From Eubacteriales bacterium (GTDB lineage: Bacteria; Bacillota; Clostridia; Peptostreptococcales; Anaerovoracaceae): a stretch of DNA of 55,529 nt. Below, piece by piece: positions 43,245 through 53,120 of this stretch. Made by a program: the position numbers and the translations under genes. How positions within the stretch are numbered: position 1 is the stretch's first letter; each line of letters opens with the position of its first letter. The notes beneath the pieces are model-generated. The model did not search any database and was not told the DNA's origin. It saw nothing but the letters and a program-made list of their open reading frames with translations. Location: the NCBI GenBank assembly GCA_028704515.1, contig JAQWFH010000006.1, positions 1 to 55,529 of the forward strand, given 5' to 3'.

Positions 43245-44351
43245 GTGATAAAAAAGCTTTTAAAATGGGCTTTGTTTTTGGCGGGTGCGATTGCCGGGTA
43301 CGGTTTTTTTAATCTTCTTCAAACCCTAATAGAGATACGCGGGACTGTAGAAATATCAGACCATCTAACAGATATTCAGGTTTCAGTATTAGGATTGATG
43401 TTCGCAATTATTTTTGGTATTATTTTTTCTTGGCTCGCACCAACAGTAGGAAAGCAAAGTAAAAAAGCTGCGGCAAATATAGAGTCGGAGCTAAGAGGTG
43501 TTTCGACAAACGAGCTGATAACGGGAACGGTGGGCTTGATAAGCGGGCTCATAGTTGCATATCTTTTGACGAATATTTACGAGACCTTTCAAATAACCTG
43601 GCTGACAGTATTAATGACGATTATCACATATATTTTTATGGGATATCTCGGCATCGTTGTCGCCACAAGAAAAGGTGCAGAGGTTTTAAATACTTTCCTT
43701 GCAAGCAGGAGGGTGCAGTCGTCGGGTGGTAAAAAAGGCAAGCCACATGATGCCGGAGCAAAGATATTCGACACATCCGTTATAATAGACGGAAGGATTT
43801 CCGATATAATGAAGACGGGATTTATAGAAGGGAAGATTATTATCCCGGAATTTGTGCTTGTGGAATTAAGACATATAGCAGATTCCTCAGATGCGCTCAA
43901 GAGACAACGCGGAAGGCGAGGTCTGGATATATTGAATAAAATTCAAAACGATTACGGCATAGAAATTTACAACACATCGCAGGAAAAATCTCTGGAAGAA
44001 ATCCCAGAGGTAGATGTAAAGCTGCTTAAGCTTGCGCAAATGCTGAACGCGAAGGTAATAACGAATGACTTCAACCTAAACAAGGTTGCCCAAATAAAGG
44101 GCGTTGACGTGCTCAACGTCAATGAACTCGCAAATACTTTGAAGCCGGTGGTTCTTCCGGGGGAAGATATGACGCTGTTCCTTGTAAAAGAGGGGAAGGA
44201 ATCAAACCAAGCTGTTTCATATCTTGACGACGGAACAATGATTGTCGTAGAAGACGGAAGAAAGAACATAGGGCAGACTGTAGAGGTTATGGTTACGAGT
44301 GTGCTTCAGACTTCTGCAGGAAGGATGATTTTCGCAAGGATAAAAAAGTAA
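43245..44351 (+). CDS. YacL-like membrane protein with PIN and TRAM domains
   Basis: The 368-residue product has four N-terminal transmembrane helices, a PIN-domain nuclease-like core (IFDTSVIIDGRISD, FVLVELRHIADSSD, KRQRGRRGLDIL, KVITNDFNLNKVA) and a C-terminal TRAM domain (GRKNIGQTVEVMVTSVLQT). This is the YacL family, common upstream of ispD in Firmicutes; its target is not known. The start is GTG, set by AAGGAGG nine bases upstream. It is followed by ispDF after 18 bp. Confidence 0.9.
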   Translation: MIKKLLKWALFLAGAIAGYGFFNLLQTLIEIRGTVEISDHLTDIQVSVLGLMFAIIFGIIFSWLAPTVGKQSKKAAANIESELRGVSTNELITGTVGLISGLIVAYLLTNIYETFQITWLTVLMTIITYIFMGYLGIVVATRKGAEVLNTFLASRRVQSSGGKKGKPHDAGAKIFDTSVIIDGRISDIMKTGFIEGKIIIPEFVLVELRHIADSSDALKRQRGRRGLDILNKIQNDYGIEIYNTSQEKSLEEIPEVDVKLLKLAQMLNAKVITNDFNLNKVAQIKGVDVLNVNELANTLKPVVLPGEDMTLFLVKEGKESNQAVSYLDDGTMIVVEDGRKNIGQTVEVMVTSVLQTSAGRMIFARIKK

Positions 44352-44369
44352 ACTTTTGCGGAGGAATAT

Positions 44370-45500
44370 ATGTATAAAGGCAAACGCATATGCGCCATCG
44401 TTACAGCAGGCGGTGCGGGGCAAAGGATGAAAGCCTCAGTCCCAAAGCAATACATGAAAATAAAGGGGACGCCTATTATAAAAAAAGCAGTACTGGCTTT
44501 TGAAAATAATGAATGGGTCGATAGTATCCTGATAACGACATCTCCGGAATACGCGGATATGTGTCGAGAAATATTATCGGATATTACGAAGATTACGGCG
44601 ATAGTTGACGGAGGCAAGGAAAGGCAGGATTCAGTAGCAAACGGGCTGAGAGAGCTTAATCTGAGGGAAGCCTTTGACTACGTTATGATTCACGATGCCG
44701 CTCGTCCATATGTTACAGACGAGATTATCTGCGATTCTATAATAAAGGCGGTTGAGACGGGTGCAGCTGTAGCTGCGATACCTGTTAAAGATACAATTCG
44801 AAGCGGTGGAATGACACTCGAAAGAGAAAATCTAAATATAATTCAGACGCCCCAGACATTTGAAAAAAACATAATAATGAGGGCGCACGAAAAGGCTGCG
44901 GGCGAGAAACATTATGGGAGCGATGACGGGGGTCTCGTTGAAAGACTGGGCTTACCTGTGGCGCTATCAAAGGGTGCTTACGCCAATATAAAAATAACGA
45001 CACCGGAGGATTGTCCGCCAATGCAAAGGATAGGAAAAGGCTATGACGTACATCGTCTCGTAGCGGGCAGGCCTCTTATTTTAGGGGGCATCAAGATTGC
45101 ACATCATATGGGTCTTCAAGGGCATTCAGATGCGGATGTCCTGATTCATGCTGTTATGGATTCGTTACTGGGTGCGGCGGCTCTTGGGGATATAGGCAGT
45201 CATTTTCCGGATAGCGATCCCCAATACAAAGATATATCGAGCTGTGAGCTACTAAAAAAAACTAGAGAGCTTCTAATGGTCGCAGGATATGCAATAACTA
45301 ATATAGATTCTACCGTAATTGCACAGGAGCCAAAGCTAGCATCTCACATAGATGCAATGCGTAGCAATCTGTCAGAGATACTTGGAATAGACAAGGACTG
45401 TATCAGCATCAAAGCCACGACTACCGAGAAACTGGGCTTTGTCGGACAAGAGGAAGGTATAGCGGCCGAATCCGTTTGCTTGATAACAACAATATATTAA
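44370..45500 (+). CDS. ispDF: Bifunctional IspD-IspF (MEP pathway)
   Basis: The 376-residue product joins two enzymes. Residues of about 5-220 are IspD (2-C-methyl-D-erythritol 4-phosphate cytidylyltransferase: [23 protein letters not shown]). From about 222 it is IspF (MECDP synthase: [43 protein letters not shown]). It catalyses steps 3 and 5 of isoprenoid precursor synthesis. Fusions are known in some bacteria. The ATG follows GGAGG. Confidence 0.95.
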   Translation: MYKGKRICAIVTAGGAGQRMKASVPKQYMKIKGTPIIKKAVLAFENNEWVDSILITTSPEYADMCREILSDITKITAIVDGGKERQDSVANGLRELNLREAFDYVMIHDAARPYVTDEIICDSIIKAVETGAAVAAIPVKDTIRSGGMTLERENLNIIQTPQTFEKNIIMRAHEKAAGEKHYGSDDGGLVERLGLPVALSKGAYANIKITTPEDCPPMQRIGKGYDVHRLVAGRPLILGGIKIAHHMGLQGHSDADVLIHAVMDSLLGAAALGDIGSHFPDSDPQYKDISSCELLKKTRELLMVAGYAITNIDSTVIAQEPKLASHIDAMRSNLSEILGIDKDCISIKATTTEKLGFVGQEEGIAAESVCLITTIY

Positions 45501-45530
45501 GTTTAAATTATAAAGGAGATATACAAAGAT

Positions 45531-47264
45531 ATGAGACTTTCAAACAAATATTTCAAAACGCTTAGGCAAACCCCTGCCGAAGCTGAAATCTCAAGCCATA
45601 TTTTACTTGTGCGCGCCGGTATGATACGCAAGCTTGCATCCGGTATTTATGGATTTATGCCTTTTGGGCAAAGAAGCCTGAGAAAAATAGAGGAAATAAT
45701 CAGAGAAGAAATAGACGCAAAGGGTGGCCAAGAAATTCACATGTCTGCCGTTCAGCCGGCAGAGCTTTGGCAGGAATCAGGACGCTGGTACGGATACGGG
45801 CCGGAACTGTGGAGACTTAAAGACAGGCACGGCAGAGAATTTTGCCTGGGACCCACGCACGAAGAGATATTTACGGATATTGTAAGGAATGATATAAATT
45901 CATACAGACAACTACCGATAAACTTATATCAGATACAGACAAAATATAGGGATGAGGCGCGCCCTCGCTTCGGCCTTCTCAGAACAAGAGAGTTCATCAT
46001 GAAGGATGCATATTCGTTTGATAAGAATGATGAGGGCCTGGAAAAGAGCTATATGGAGATGTATGATGCATATGGGAAGATATTCACGCGCTGTGGCCTT
46101 GAGTTCCGTCCGGTAGAAGCGGATAACGGAGCAATCGGCGGAAGCAAATCGCATGAGTTTACGGCACTTTCGACGGTTGGGGAATCCGAAATCGCATACT
46201 GTGATAATTGTGATATGGCCGCTACGACCGAGCGTGCGGAATGCGTGGATGCCGCAGCTTCGGACGCTCAAATGCTAGAGCCGGAGAAGGTATATACGCC
46301 GGGAACAAAGACAATCGAAGATGTTGCGAAATACCTTGGCTTGGATACAATGCAAACGATGAAAGCTCTTCTCTTCGTTACACATATGCAAGATGGCAAG
46401 GATGAATATGTAGCTGCGTTCGTAAGAGGCGATAGAGAGCTTAACATGACAAAGCTTATCAATGCGCTGGGAGTACCGGAGCATGCGATAGAGTTTGCGG
46501 ATGAAGGGCGCATGCAGGCCGTAACGGGTTGCGTGGGAGGATTTACAGGACCTATTGGACTTCATGACTGCAAAATTGTTGTCGACAGCGAGCTTGTAGG
46601 TATAAGAAATCTTTGCGCCGGTGCGTGCGAGGAAAACTATCATATCAAAAATGTAAATTACGACAGAGATTACAAAGGTGATATCGTCTGCGATATTAAG
46701 CTTATAAAGGAAGGCGATCCATGCCCGGATTGCGGAGCTCCTGTTAAGTTTACAAGAGGTATAGAAGTTGGTCAGGTATTTATGCTTGGAACTAAATATT
46801 CCGAATCTATGGGAGCATACTATAAAGATGAGAACATGAAGGATTGCCCTATAGTAATGGGCTGTTACGGTATAGGAGTCACGAGAACCCTTGCGGCAAT
46901 AGTTGAACAATACCACGACGATAAAGGCATTATATGGCCGATGTCCGTTGCACCTTACCATGTTATCATAACTCTGGTAAATCCAGATGACGAAGTACAG
47001 GCGAGAGTTGCGGACGAGCTGTATGCAGGTCTTACGGATGAGGGAGTTGAGGCTATTCTAGACGATAGAAAAGAACGCCCCGGGGTAAAGTTTAAAGATG
47101 CCGATCTTTTGGGTATACCTGTAAGGATTACAGTTGGAAGAGGAGCGACTGACGGAATCGTAGAGTACAAGCTCAGGCGCGATGCGGATAAGGTTGAAAT
47201 GGAAGTTAAGGATGCATTAATAGAGGCAATTGCAATTGTAAATGCGGAAAAAAGAGGACAATGA
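45531..47264 (+). CDS. proS: Proline-tRNA ligase, bacterial type with editing domain
   Basis: The 577-residue product has class II synthetase motifs (GFMPFGQRSLRKIEEII; FRDEARPRFGLLRTREFIMKDAYSF as YRDEARPRFGLLR; GCYGIGVTRTLAAI) and the central insertion that edits mischarged Ala-tRNA (about residues 230-400). The C-terminal anticodon domain holds DDRKERPGVKFKDADLLGIP. AAGGAG precedes the ATG. Its stop overlaps the first chromate transporter gene. Confidence 0.97.
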   Translation: MRLSNKYFKTLRQTPAEAEISSHILLVRAGMIRKLASGIYGFMPFGQRSLRKIEEIIREEIDAKGGQEIHMSAVQPAELWQESGRWYGYGPELWRLKDRHGREFCLGPTHEEIFTDIVRNDINSYRQLPINLYQIQTKYRDEARPRFGLLRTREFIMKDAYSFDKNDEGLEKSYMEMYDAYGKIFTRCGLEFRPVEADNGAIGGSKSHEFTALSTVGESEIAYCDNCDMAATTERAECVDAAASDAQMLEPEKVYTPGTKTIEDVAKYLGLDTMQTMKALLFVTHMQDGKDEYVAAFVRGDRELNMTKLINALGVPEHAIEFADEGRMQAVTGCVGGFTGPIGLHDCKIVVDSELVGIRNLCAGACEENYHIKNVNYDRDYKGDIVCDIKLIKEGDPCPDCGAPVKFTRGIEVGQVFMLGTKYSESMGAYYKDENMKDCPIVMGCYGIGVTRTLAAIVEQYHDDKGIIWPMSVAPYHVIITLVNPDDEVQARVADELYAGLTDEGVEAILDDRKERPGVKFKDADLLGIPVRITVGRGATDGIVEYKLRRDADKVEMEVKDALIEAIAIVNAEKRGQ

Positions 47265-47809
47265 AACAGCTTATTCATTTATTTACCATTTTCTTCAAGA
47301 TAGGATTGTTTACAATCGGAGGCGGGCTAGCTATGATACCCCTTATAAAAAGGGCTGTTGTAGACGATAATAAATGGCTCACCGAAGACGAAATGACAGA
47401 TTGTATAGCTTTGGCTCAATCCATGCCCGGAGTAATAGCGGTAAATACAGCCACGTATATAGGGAATAAGAAAAGAGGTGTTTGGGGTGCATTCTTTGCA
47501 ACCTTGGGCGTCGTGTTGCCTTCGTTTATAATCATTATACTTGTCGTATTATTTTTGGACACAATAGGAGAAAACAGATATATAGATGGTGCTCTTACCG
47601 GAGTAAAGGCGGCTTCGTGTGCACTTATAGTTGTGGCGTCATATTCACTCGGCAAGCAAATTTTAAAGGGTGTCTTTCCTTGGGTACTTGCAGTCGCAAG
47701 CTTTGTCGCGATAGCAATATTCGACATAACGGCTGTATGGGCTATAATAGCGGGCGCTGTCTTGGGTTGCATTTATCAAGCCGTAAAGGGAAGAGGTGAA
47801 ACGCAATGA
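47261..47809 (+). CDS. Chromate transporter family protein, half-size (first of a pair)
   Basis: The 182-residue product has the CHR domain (FFKIGLFTIGGGLAMIPLI, ALAQSMPGVIAVNTATYIG) and about five to six transmembrane helices. Half-size CHR proteins encoded in adjacent pairs form one transporter. It overlaps proS by 4 bp and its partner by 4 bp. Chromate is the name-giving substrate; the physiological anion is unknown. Confidence 0.9.
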   Translation: MKQLIHLFTIFFKIGLFTIGGGLAMIPLIKRAVVDDNKWLTEDEMTDCIALAQSMPGVIAVNTATYIGNKKRGVWGAFFATLGVVLPSFIIIILVVLFLDTIGENRYIDGALTGVKAASCALIVVASYSLGKQILKGVFPWVLAVASFVAIAIFDITAVWAIIAGAVLGCIYQAVKGRGETQ

Positions 47810-48345
47810 TTTTGTATGTATCTCTTTTCTTGATGTTTTTCCAAATAGGTTTGTTTGGGTTTGGAGGAGGCTATGCAATGCTCCCTCTTATTTTCCAAAA
47901 CATTCAGCAGTTTGGATATATGGGAGCTCAGGAATTTGCGGATTTAGTTGCAATTTCACAAGTAACGCCTGGCCCAATTGCTGTGAATGCAGCCACATAT
48001 GTAGGGTTTAAAACGGCAGGATACTTAGGGGCCTTTTCGGCGACATTCGGGGTTGTGCTTCCAGCCTTCACATTAATGATTATAGTTTCGCGATTTATAG
48101 AGCATTTTAAAGAAAGCGCTATAATAAAAGGAATATTCATTGGAGTACGACCTGTGACAGTCGGTCTTATAGCCTCCGCAGCTGTATTTTTGGGGCAAGC
48201 TGCCCTTATGGTGCCTGGGGCTGGCATAAATATTATAGCCGCAGGAATATTTGGGCTTACGATTCTGTTTGCGGGGAAATTCAAGATGAGTCCAATAACA
48301 ATAACGATTATAATGGGAGCGGCGGGCGCTATCCTCTGCTCTTGA
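47806..48345 (+). CDS. Chromate transporter family protein, half-size (second of a pair)
   Basis: The 179-residue product repeats the CHR pattern (FFQIGLFGFGGGYAMLPLI, ISQVTPGPIAVNAATYVG) with about six transmembrane helices. It is the partner of the preceding gene, as expected for antiparallel paired CHR proteins. The start overlaps the stop of the first half. Confidence 0.9.
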   Translation: MILYVSLFLMFFQIGLFGFGGGYAMLPLIFQNIQQFGYMGAQEFADLVAISQVTPGPIAVNAATYVGFKTAGYLGAFSATFGVVLPAFTLMIIVSRFIEHFKESAIIKGIFIGVRPVTVGLIASAAVFLGQAALMVPGAGINIIAAGIFGLTILFAGKFKMSPITITIIMGAAGAILCS

Positions 48346-48372
48346 ATAAAATAAAGAAAGGATGCAGACAAT

Positions 48373-48855
48373 ATGAATATAATTAAGATAGAAATGGAAA
48401 ACGGAGATGTGATGAAAGGCGAACTTTATGAGGATAAAGCTCCCGAAACAGTTAAGAATTTCATCTCTTTAGCAGAGGAAGGCTTTTATGACGGCCTAAT
48501 CTTTCACAGAGTAATTCCGGGATTTATGATACAGGGCGGCTGCCCTCAGGGAGTAGGAACCGGAGGACCCGGGTACAGCATCAAGGGCGAGTTTGCGGCA
48601 AACGGCTTTGAGAATGATTTGGCGCATACGAGAGGAGTACTATCGATGGCTCGTGCAATGGATCCAAATTCTGCAGGCTCACAATTTTTTATAATGGTGG
48701 CTGACGCGCCACACCTTGACGGACAGTATGCAGCATTTGGAAGAATTATTGAAGGTATGGATGCTGCTGACAGTATCGTCGGTGTTGCTTGCGGCTATAA
48801 CGATAAGCCAAAAGACGATCAAAGAATAAAAAAAATCACGATAGAGAGCAAATAG
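48373..48855 (+). CDS. Peptidyl-prolyl cis-trans isomerase, cyclophilin type
   Basis: The 160-residue product is a cytoplasmic cyclophilin: FHRVIPGFMIQGG, the active-site arginine in that motif, MARAMDPNSAGSQFFIM and LDGQYAAFGRI. It speeds prolyl isomerisation during protein folding. No signal peptide is present. AAGGATG-like sequence precedes the ATG. Confidence 0.95.
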   Translation: MNIIKIEMENGDVMKGELYEDKAPETVKNFISLAEEGFYDGLIFHRVIPGFMIQGGCPQGVGTGGPGYSIKGEFAANGFENDLAHTRGVLSMARAMDPNSAGSQFFIMVADAPHLDGQYAAFGRIIEGMDAADSIVGVACGYNDKPKDDQRIKKITIESK

Positions 48856-48948
48856 ATACCAAATAGACACCAATGTTAGATAATGTTGAAATTTCAACGC
48901 TCAAACCGAATTCTTATGTGAAAGTTATGTGAAAAATATCCCCTTTGC

Positions 48949-48977
48949 TTGACAATCCTGTAATATTCCTGTAACAT
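48949..48977 (+). promoter_or_regulatory. Promoter of the M23/LysM protein gene
   Basis: TTGACA (48949-48954) and TAACAT (48972-48977) are 17 bp apart. The predicted transcript start near 48985 rules out the GTG at 48984 as the translation start. Confidence 0.65.
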
Positions 48978-49064
48978 AAGCTTGTGAATTTGTTTGGCAA
49001 ATATAACCGCCTAAAGGCAGTTGGGAAATATGTCAAACATCAACTGAGAAGAGAGAGGTTGAGT

Positions 49065-50303
49065 ATGAATGAAAAAATAGCGCTGCTTTTAAACGACGCT
49101 ATGAGCAGATTGAGGGCTCTTTCAAAAAAGCAGTTAATTATTGCGGGCTCCGGTGTGGCGGCCGCGGCAATTATTATCGCCGCAACGGTACTTGTATCGG
49201 GATCGGGTAGCGATATCAAAACTGACAGGAACAAGGCCATTGCTCAAGAAAAGGCATATGCAATAGCAATAAACGGTGAAGAAATCCTATATGTACCAAC
49301 TGAGGATGATGCTAAGGCTGTAATAGGTGGAATTGCAAAGGCATATGTTTCAGAGAATGCCTCGATTGAGGAGTATGGATTTGAAGAAGAGATAACTTAT
49401 ACTTCTAAGCAAATAGTAACAGCTGCTGCGGCAGCCAAAAGTAAGGCTAAAGCACAAACGTATATCTGTGATGTAGATGAAGCCGTGAAATACATTTTAA
49501 ACGGAACATCAACGCCGCTAACATACACGGTTCAGGGCGGAGATACATTATGGGATATAGCTGTTAAGAATAATGTATCCGTTTATGAGCTTGAACAGAT
49601 GAATCCGGGTAAATTTGAGAAATTATCTATAGGTGAAACCCTGAATCTGTACCAGAAGACACCGCTTGTAAATGTTGTGACTACAGAGGTCGTAACAACT
49701 GCAGAGGTTATACCTTACAGCACGAATTACACCAATTCAGATACACTGTATAAGGGGCAAACCAAGGTTCAAAATGCAGGAGTAAATGGTAGCAAGGAAG
49801 CGGTTGCAAAAATATCAAAGAGAAACGGGATTGAAACCAGCAGGGTTCTTGTTTCCGAGAAGGTAATAGCCGAACCGGTAATGCAGACGGCTCTTAAGGG
49901 CACGAAGGCGATTCCTGTTACGGTAGGCTCCGGAGCTCTTCAAAATCCGGTCGCTCACATGGAAATCTCATCCGCATATGGAGCAAGCAGGGGCGGAGGA
50001 CGTTCTCATAAGGGAATAGACCTCAGAGCGTCTAAAGGGACAGCTTTCGTTGCATCGGATGCAGGGACGGTTACCTTCGCCGGATGGAAAGGTAGCTACG
50101 GGAATCTGATTATTGTAAACCACGGCAACGGTATACAGACTAAATACGCACACTGCAACTCAATAAGTGTATCGTCGGGAACCTCAGTTGCAAAGGGTCA
50201 AGTTCTCGGTACTGTCGGGAGCACAGGCAATGCAACGGGTAATGTACTTCATTATGAGGTTTTAGTAAATGGCGTTCAGAAAAATCCTGTGAACTATTTA
50301 TAA
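49065..50303 (+). CDS. M23-family peptidase-like envelope protein with LysM and G5 domains
   Basis: The 412-residue product has an N-terminal membrane helix (LIIAGSGVAAAAIIIAATVLV), a LysM domain (YTVQGGDTLWDIAVKNNVS), a G5 domain (EVIPYSTNYTNSDTLYKGQT...) and a C-terminal LytM/M23 domain. Metal-site residues are present: His and Asp in RSHKGIDLR, His in YAHC and His in LHYEV. It should sit on the outer face of the membrane and cut or bind peptidoglycan. The ATG at 49065 follows GAGAGAGG. Confidence 0.92.
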   Translation: MNEKIALLLNDAMSRLRALSKKQLIIAGSGVAAAAIIIAATVLVSGSGSDIKTDRNKAIAQEKAYAIAINGEEILYVPTEDDAKAVIGGIAKAYVSENASIEEYGFEEEITYTSKQIVTAAAAAKSKAKAQTYICDVDEAVKYILNGTSTPLTYTVQGGDTLWDIAVKNNVSVYELEQMNPGKFEKLSIGETLNLYQKTPLVNVVTTEVVTTAEVIPYSTNYTNSDTLYKGQTKVQNAGVNGSKEAVAKISKRNGIETSRVLVSEKVIAEPVMQTALKGTKAIPVTVGSGALQNPVAHMEISSAYGASRGGGRSHKGIDLRASKGTAFVASDAGTVTFAGWKGSYGNLIIVNHGNGIQTKYAHCNSISVSSGTSVAKGQVLGTVGSTGNATGNVLHYEVLVNGVQKNPVNYL

Positions 50304-50322
50304 AATATTATTGAAATAAATC

Positions 50323-50359
50323 AAAACGGTAAAATCGCTACGATTATACCGTTTTATTT
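50323..50359 (+). terminator. Terminator of the M23/LysM protein gene
   Basis: AAAACGGTA (50323-50331) pairs with TACCGTTTT (50347-50355), and T-rich sequence follows. Confidence 0.8.
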
Positions 50360-50457
50360 GTTTTTGTACTGTTAAGACGAGTGAAAACAGTGTATAATAT
50401 TTAAAGATAAGCATATATGTCTGTGGCGCATCTTAATAATAAGAGAAGGTGAGAGAA

Positions 50458-51855
50458 ATGAAGATTTATAACACATTAACAAGAAATAAGGAAGAATTTA
50501 TACCTATAGACCCAGAGCAGATTAAGATTTATGTTTGCGGGCCAACAGTATACAATTATTTTCATATAGGAAACGCAAGGCCATTTGTCGTATTTGACAC
50601 ACTAAGAAGATACCTTGAATACAAAGGGCAAAACGTAAAGTTTATACAAAACTTTACCGATGTGGACGATAAGATTATCAACAGAGCAAAGGTTGAGGGC
50701 ATTACCCCGAAGGAGGTTGCCGACAAGTATATAGAAGAATACTTTAAGGATGCAGGTGCTTTAAATGTAAAGAAGGCAGATGTGCACCCAAGAGTATCAG
50801 AGCACATGGATGAAATTATAGATTTTGTAAAAACGCTCACAGACAAGGGCTTTGCCTATGAGGCTAACGGAGATGTATATTTTTCCGCCAGAAAATTTAA
50901 GGGCTATGGTAAGCTTTCAAGACAAAACATAGATGACCTCGACTCCGGATCGAGGATTGAAGTTGACGACATAAAGAGAGATCCTTTGGATTTTGCGCTT
51001 TGGAAGGCCAGAAAAAGCGAAGACGAAATAGCTTGGAAATCTCCTTGGGGCATGGGAAGACCGGGGTGGCATATTGAATGCTCCGCGATGGCAAAGAAGC
51101 ACCTTGGGGAGACTATTGACCTTCACGCCGGAGGCCAAGATTTGCAATTCCCTCATCATGAAAATGAAATTGCACAGTCGGAATGCTGCAATGGAGTTCA
51201 GTTTGCAAAATATTGGATGCACAACGGATATATAACTATAGATGACGAGAAGATGAGCAAATCTAAGGGCAACTTCTTTACCGTCAGAGATATATTAAAG
51301 GATTACGACGGAGAAGTAATGCGTTTCTTCCTGCTTGCGGGGCACTACAGAAACCCTATTAACTTTGCAGATTCGCTTATGGAGCAAGCAAAGAATAGCT
51401 TGGGGAGATTGAGAAATGCAAAATCAGGATTGGAGCATCTGATTGCAAACGGTACAGATGAACCGATGGATGATGAGGAAAAGGCCGCAATTGCGGAGCT
51501 TGAACAGTACAAAGCAGAGTTTGATGCGAAGATGGAAGACGACCTGAATACTGCAGACGCTATCACAGCTCTTTTTGGAATGGTAACCGCCATAAACAAC
51601 AAGATAAAGAACGGCGCGACTAAGGAATTTGCGGAGACGGCACTCGCAAAATTCGTCATGCTTGCAAATGTTCTGGGATTGCTGTTTGAAAGTGAAGATG
51701 TTATAAGCGACGAAATAAAAGCACTTGCGGAAGAAAGACAGCAAGCGCGAAAGGATAAGAACTTTGCAAGGGCCGATGAAATAAGGGATATTCTCAAGGA
51801 GAGAGGCTACTCGCTCAAGGATACTCAGATGGGAGTACAGATTATAAAAGACTAA
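50458..51855 (+). CDS. cysS: Cysteine-tRNA ligase
   Basis: The 465-residue product has the zinc-site Cys in YVCGPTVYN, HIGN, WHIECSAMAKKHLG with the further zinc ligands, HHENEIAQSE and KMSKSKGNF. It is a full-length class I CysRS. The ATG at 50458 follows AAGGTGA. A TATAAT lies about 60 bp upstream. It leads a tight cluster with mrnC 2 bp downstream. No T-box motif is visible in its leader. Confidence 0.97.
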   Translation: MKIYNTLTRNKEEFIPIDPEQIKIYVCGPTVYNYFHIGNARPFVVFDTLRRYLEYKGQNVKFIQNFTDVDDKIINRAKVEGITPKEVADKYIEEYFKDAGALNVKKADVHPRVSEHMDEIIDFVKTLTDKGFAYEANGDVYFSARKFKGYGKLSRQNIDDLDSGSRIEVDDIKRDPLDFALWKARKSEDEIAWKSPWGMGRPGWHIECSAMAKKHLGETIDLHAGGQDLQFPHHENEIAQSECCNGVQFAKYWMHNGYITIDDEKMSKSKGNFFTVRDILKDYDGEVMRFFLLAGHYRNPINFADSLMEQAKNSLGRLRNAKSGLEHLIANGTDEPMDDEEKAAIAELEQYKAEFDAKMEDDLNTADAITALFGMVTAINNKIKNGATKEFAETALAKFVMLANVLGLLFESEDVISDEIKALAEERQQARKDKNFARADEIRDILKERGYSLKDTQMGVQIIKD

Positions 51856-51857
51856 TT

Positions 51858-52280
51858 ATGGATGTAAAGCAAATCAACACCACCGCGCTCGCCTATATAG
51901 GCGACGCGGTTTATGAAATTTATGCAAGAATGCACGTTTTATCCGATTGTCCGAATAATGTGGATGCTCTCCACAGAAAAGCGGTGGGGTTTGTGTGTGC
52001 TGAAGCACAAGCAAAAGCAATAAAAGCATTGATGAAGAGCTCTGAAAATTCCACGTTTTTTGTGCTAACCGAGGAGGAAAGAGACCTTGTGAAGAGGGCG
52101 AGGAATAGAAAGATTGCGACTAAAGCAAAGAATGCCGATCCCGTTACATACAAATGGGCCACGGCATTTGAGGCGTTGGTCGGATATCTGTATTTGGACA
52201 GCCAAAAGGAGCGTCTTGATTTGTTGGCAGAGGCTTCTTTAAAAATCATATCGAAAGAAAAGGGTGAATGCAATGAGTAA
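51858..52280 (+). CDS. mrnC: Mini-ribonuclease III
   Basis: The 140-residue product is an RNase III catalytic domain without a dsRNA-binding domain: LAYIGDAVYEIYARMHVL with the catalytic Asp, and FEALVGYLYLD with the Glu. Mini-III matures 23S rRNA ends. It follows cysS closely, the conserved order in Firmicutes, and overlaps thyA by 8 bp. Confidence 0.95.
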   Translation: MDVKQINTTALAYIGDAVYEIYARMHVLSDCPNNVDALHRKAVGFVCAEAQAKAIKALMKSSENSTFFVLTEEERDLVKRARNRKIATKAKNADPVTYKWATAFEALVGYLYLDSQKERLDLLAEASLKIISKEKGECNE

Positions 52281-53103
52281 GGCGGATCAAATATTCGTAG
52301 AAATGTGCGAGGATATTATCGAGAACGGTTTTTCCTCAGAAGGGCAAAATGTGAGACCCAAATGGCCGGACGGAACTCCCGCTCATACATTGAAGCGCTT
52401 TGCAGTGGTTAACAGATACAACCTCCAAGAGGAATTTCCGGCACTTACCCTACGGCCTACAGCGATAAAATCGGCAGTTGACGAGCTTCTGTGGATATGG
52501 CAGAAAAAATCAAACAATGTGAATGAACTCAACAGCAAAATATGGGATGAGTGGGCAGATGAAAGCGGTTCAATAGGCAAAGCTTACGGATATCAACTCG
52601 GGCAAGAATACAAATTTGCACAGGGCACAATGGACCAAGTAGATAACGTTATTTGGCAACTAAAGAATACACCATATTCACGCAGAATAATGACTAATTT
52701 ATATAACTTTTCCGATTTGTCAGAAATGGGACTTGAGCCATGTGCTTATAGCATGACGTTCAATGTGACCGACAATAAGCTCAATGCAATACTTAACCAA
52801 CGTTCCCAGGATATACTTGCAGCAAACAACTGGAATGTTGTACAATATTCTATTCTCGTACATATGCTTGCGCAGGTAAGCGGATTTGAGCCCGGAGAAT
52901 TTGTTCATGTCATAGCAGATGCTCATATATACGACAGGCATGTGGAAATCATTCGCGAATTAATAAAGAGACCTCAGCATCCGGCACCGAAGTTCAAGCT
53001 GAATCCTGAAATAAAAAACTTCTATGATTTTACAGTTGCCGATATCGAGATAACCGACTACCAAAAGAATGAACAGATAAAAAACATTCCTATTGCAGTC
53101 TGA
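52273..53103 (+). CDS. thyA: Thymidylate synthase
   Basis: The 276-residue product is ThyA-like: catalytic Cys157 in LEPCAYSMTF, RSQDILAANNWNVVQYS and HVIADAHIYDRHVE. It methylates dUMP to dTMP with methylene-tetrahydrofolate, and the next gene is dihydrofolate reductase, which recycles the cofactor. The usual PCH motif reads PCA. The ATG at 52273 follows AAGGGTG inside mrnC; an in-frame start nine bases earlier is possible. Confidence 0.92.
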   Translation: MSKADQIFVEMCEDIIENGFSSEGQNVRPKWPDGTPAHTLKRFAVVNRYNLQEEFPALTLRPTAIKSAVDELLWIWQKKSNNVNELNSKIWDEWADESGSIGKAYGYQLGQEYKFAQGTMDQVDNVIWQLKNTPYSRRIMTNLYNFSDLSEMGLEPCAYSMTFNVTDNKLNAILNQRSQDILAANNWNVVQYSILVHMLAQVSGFEPGEFVHVIADAHIYDRHVEIIRELIKRPQHPAPKFKLNPEIKNFYDFTVADIEITDYQKNEQIKNIPIAV

Positions 53104-53120
53104 GAGGGAGATAAGGGCCA

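Noticed and set aside
48883..48898. GTTGAAATTTCAAC palindrome after the cyclophilin gene
   Set aside because: It is short, has no T-run, and could occur by chance in A/T-rich sequence.
50356..50457. T-box leader before cysS (also checked before proS and gltX)
   Set aside because: I see no TGGNACCGCG-type T-box sequence or terminator/antiterminator pair in these leaders.
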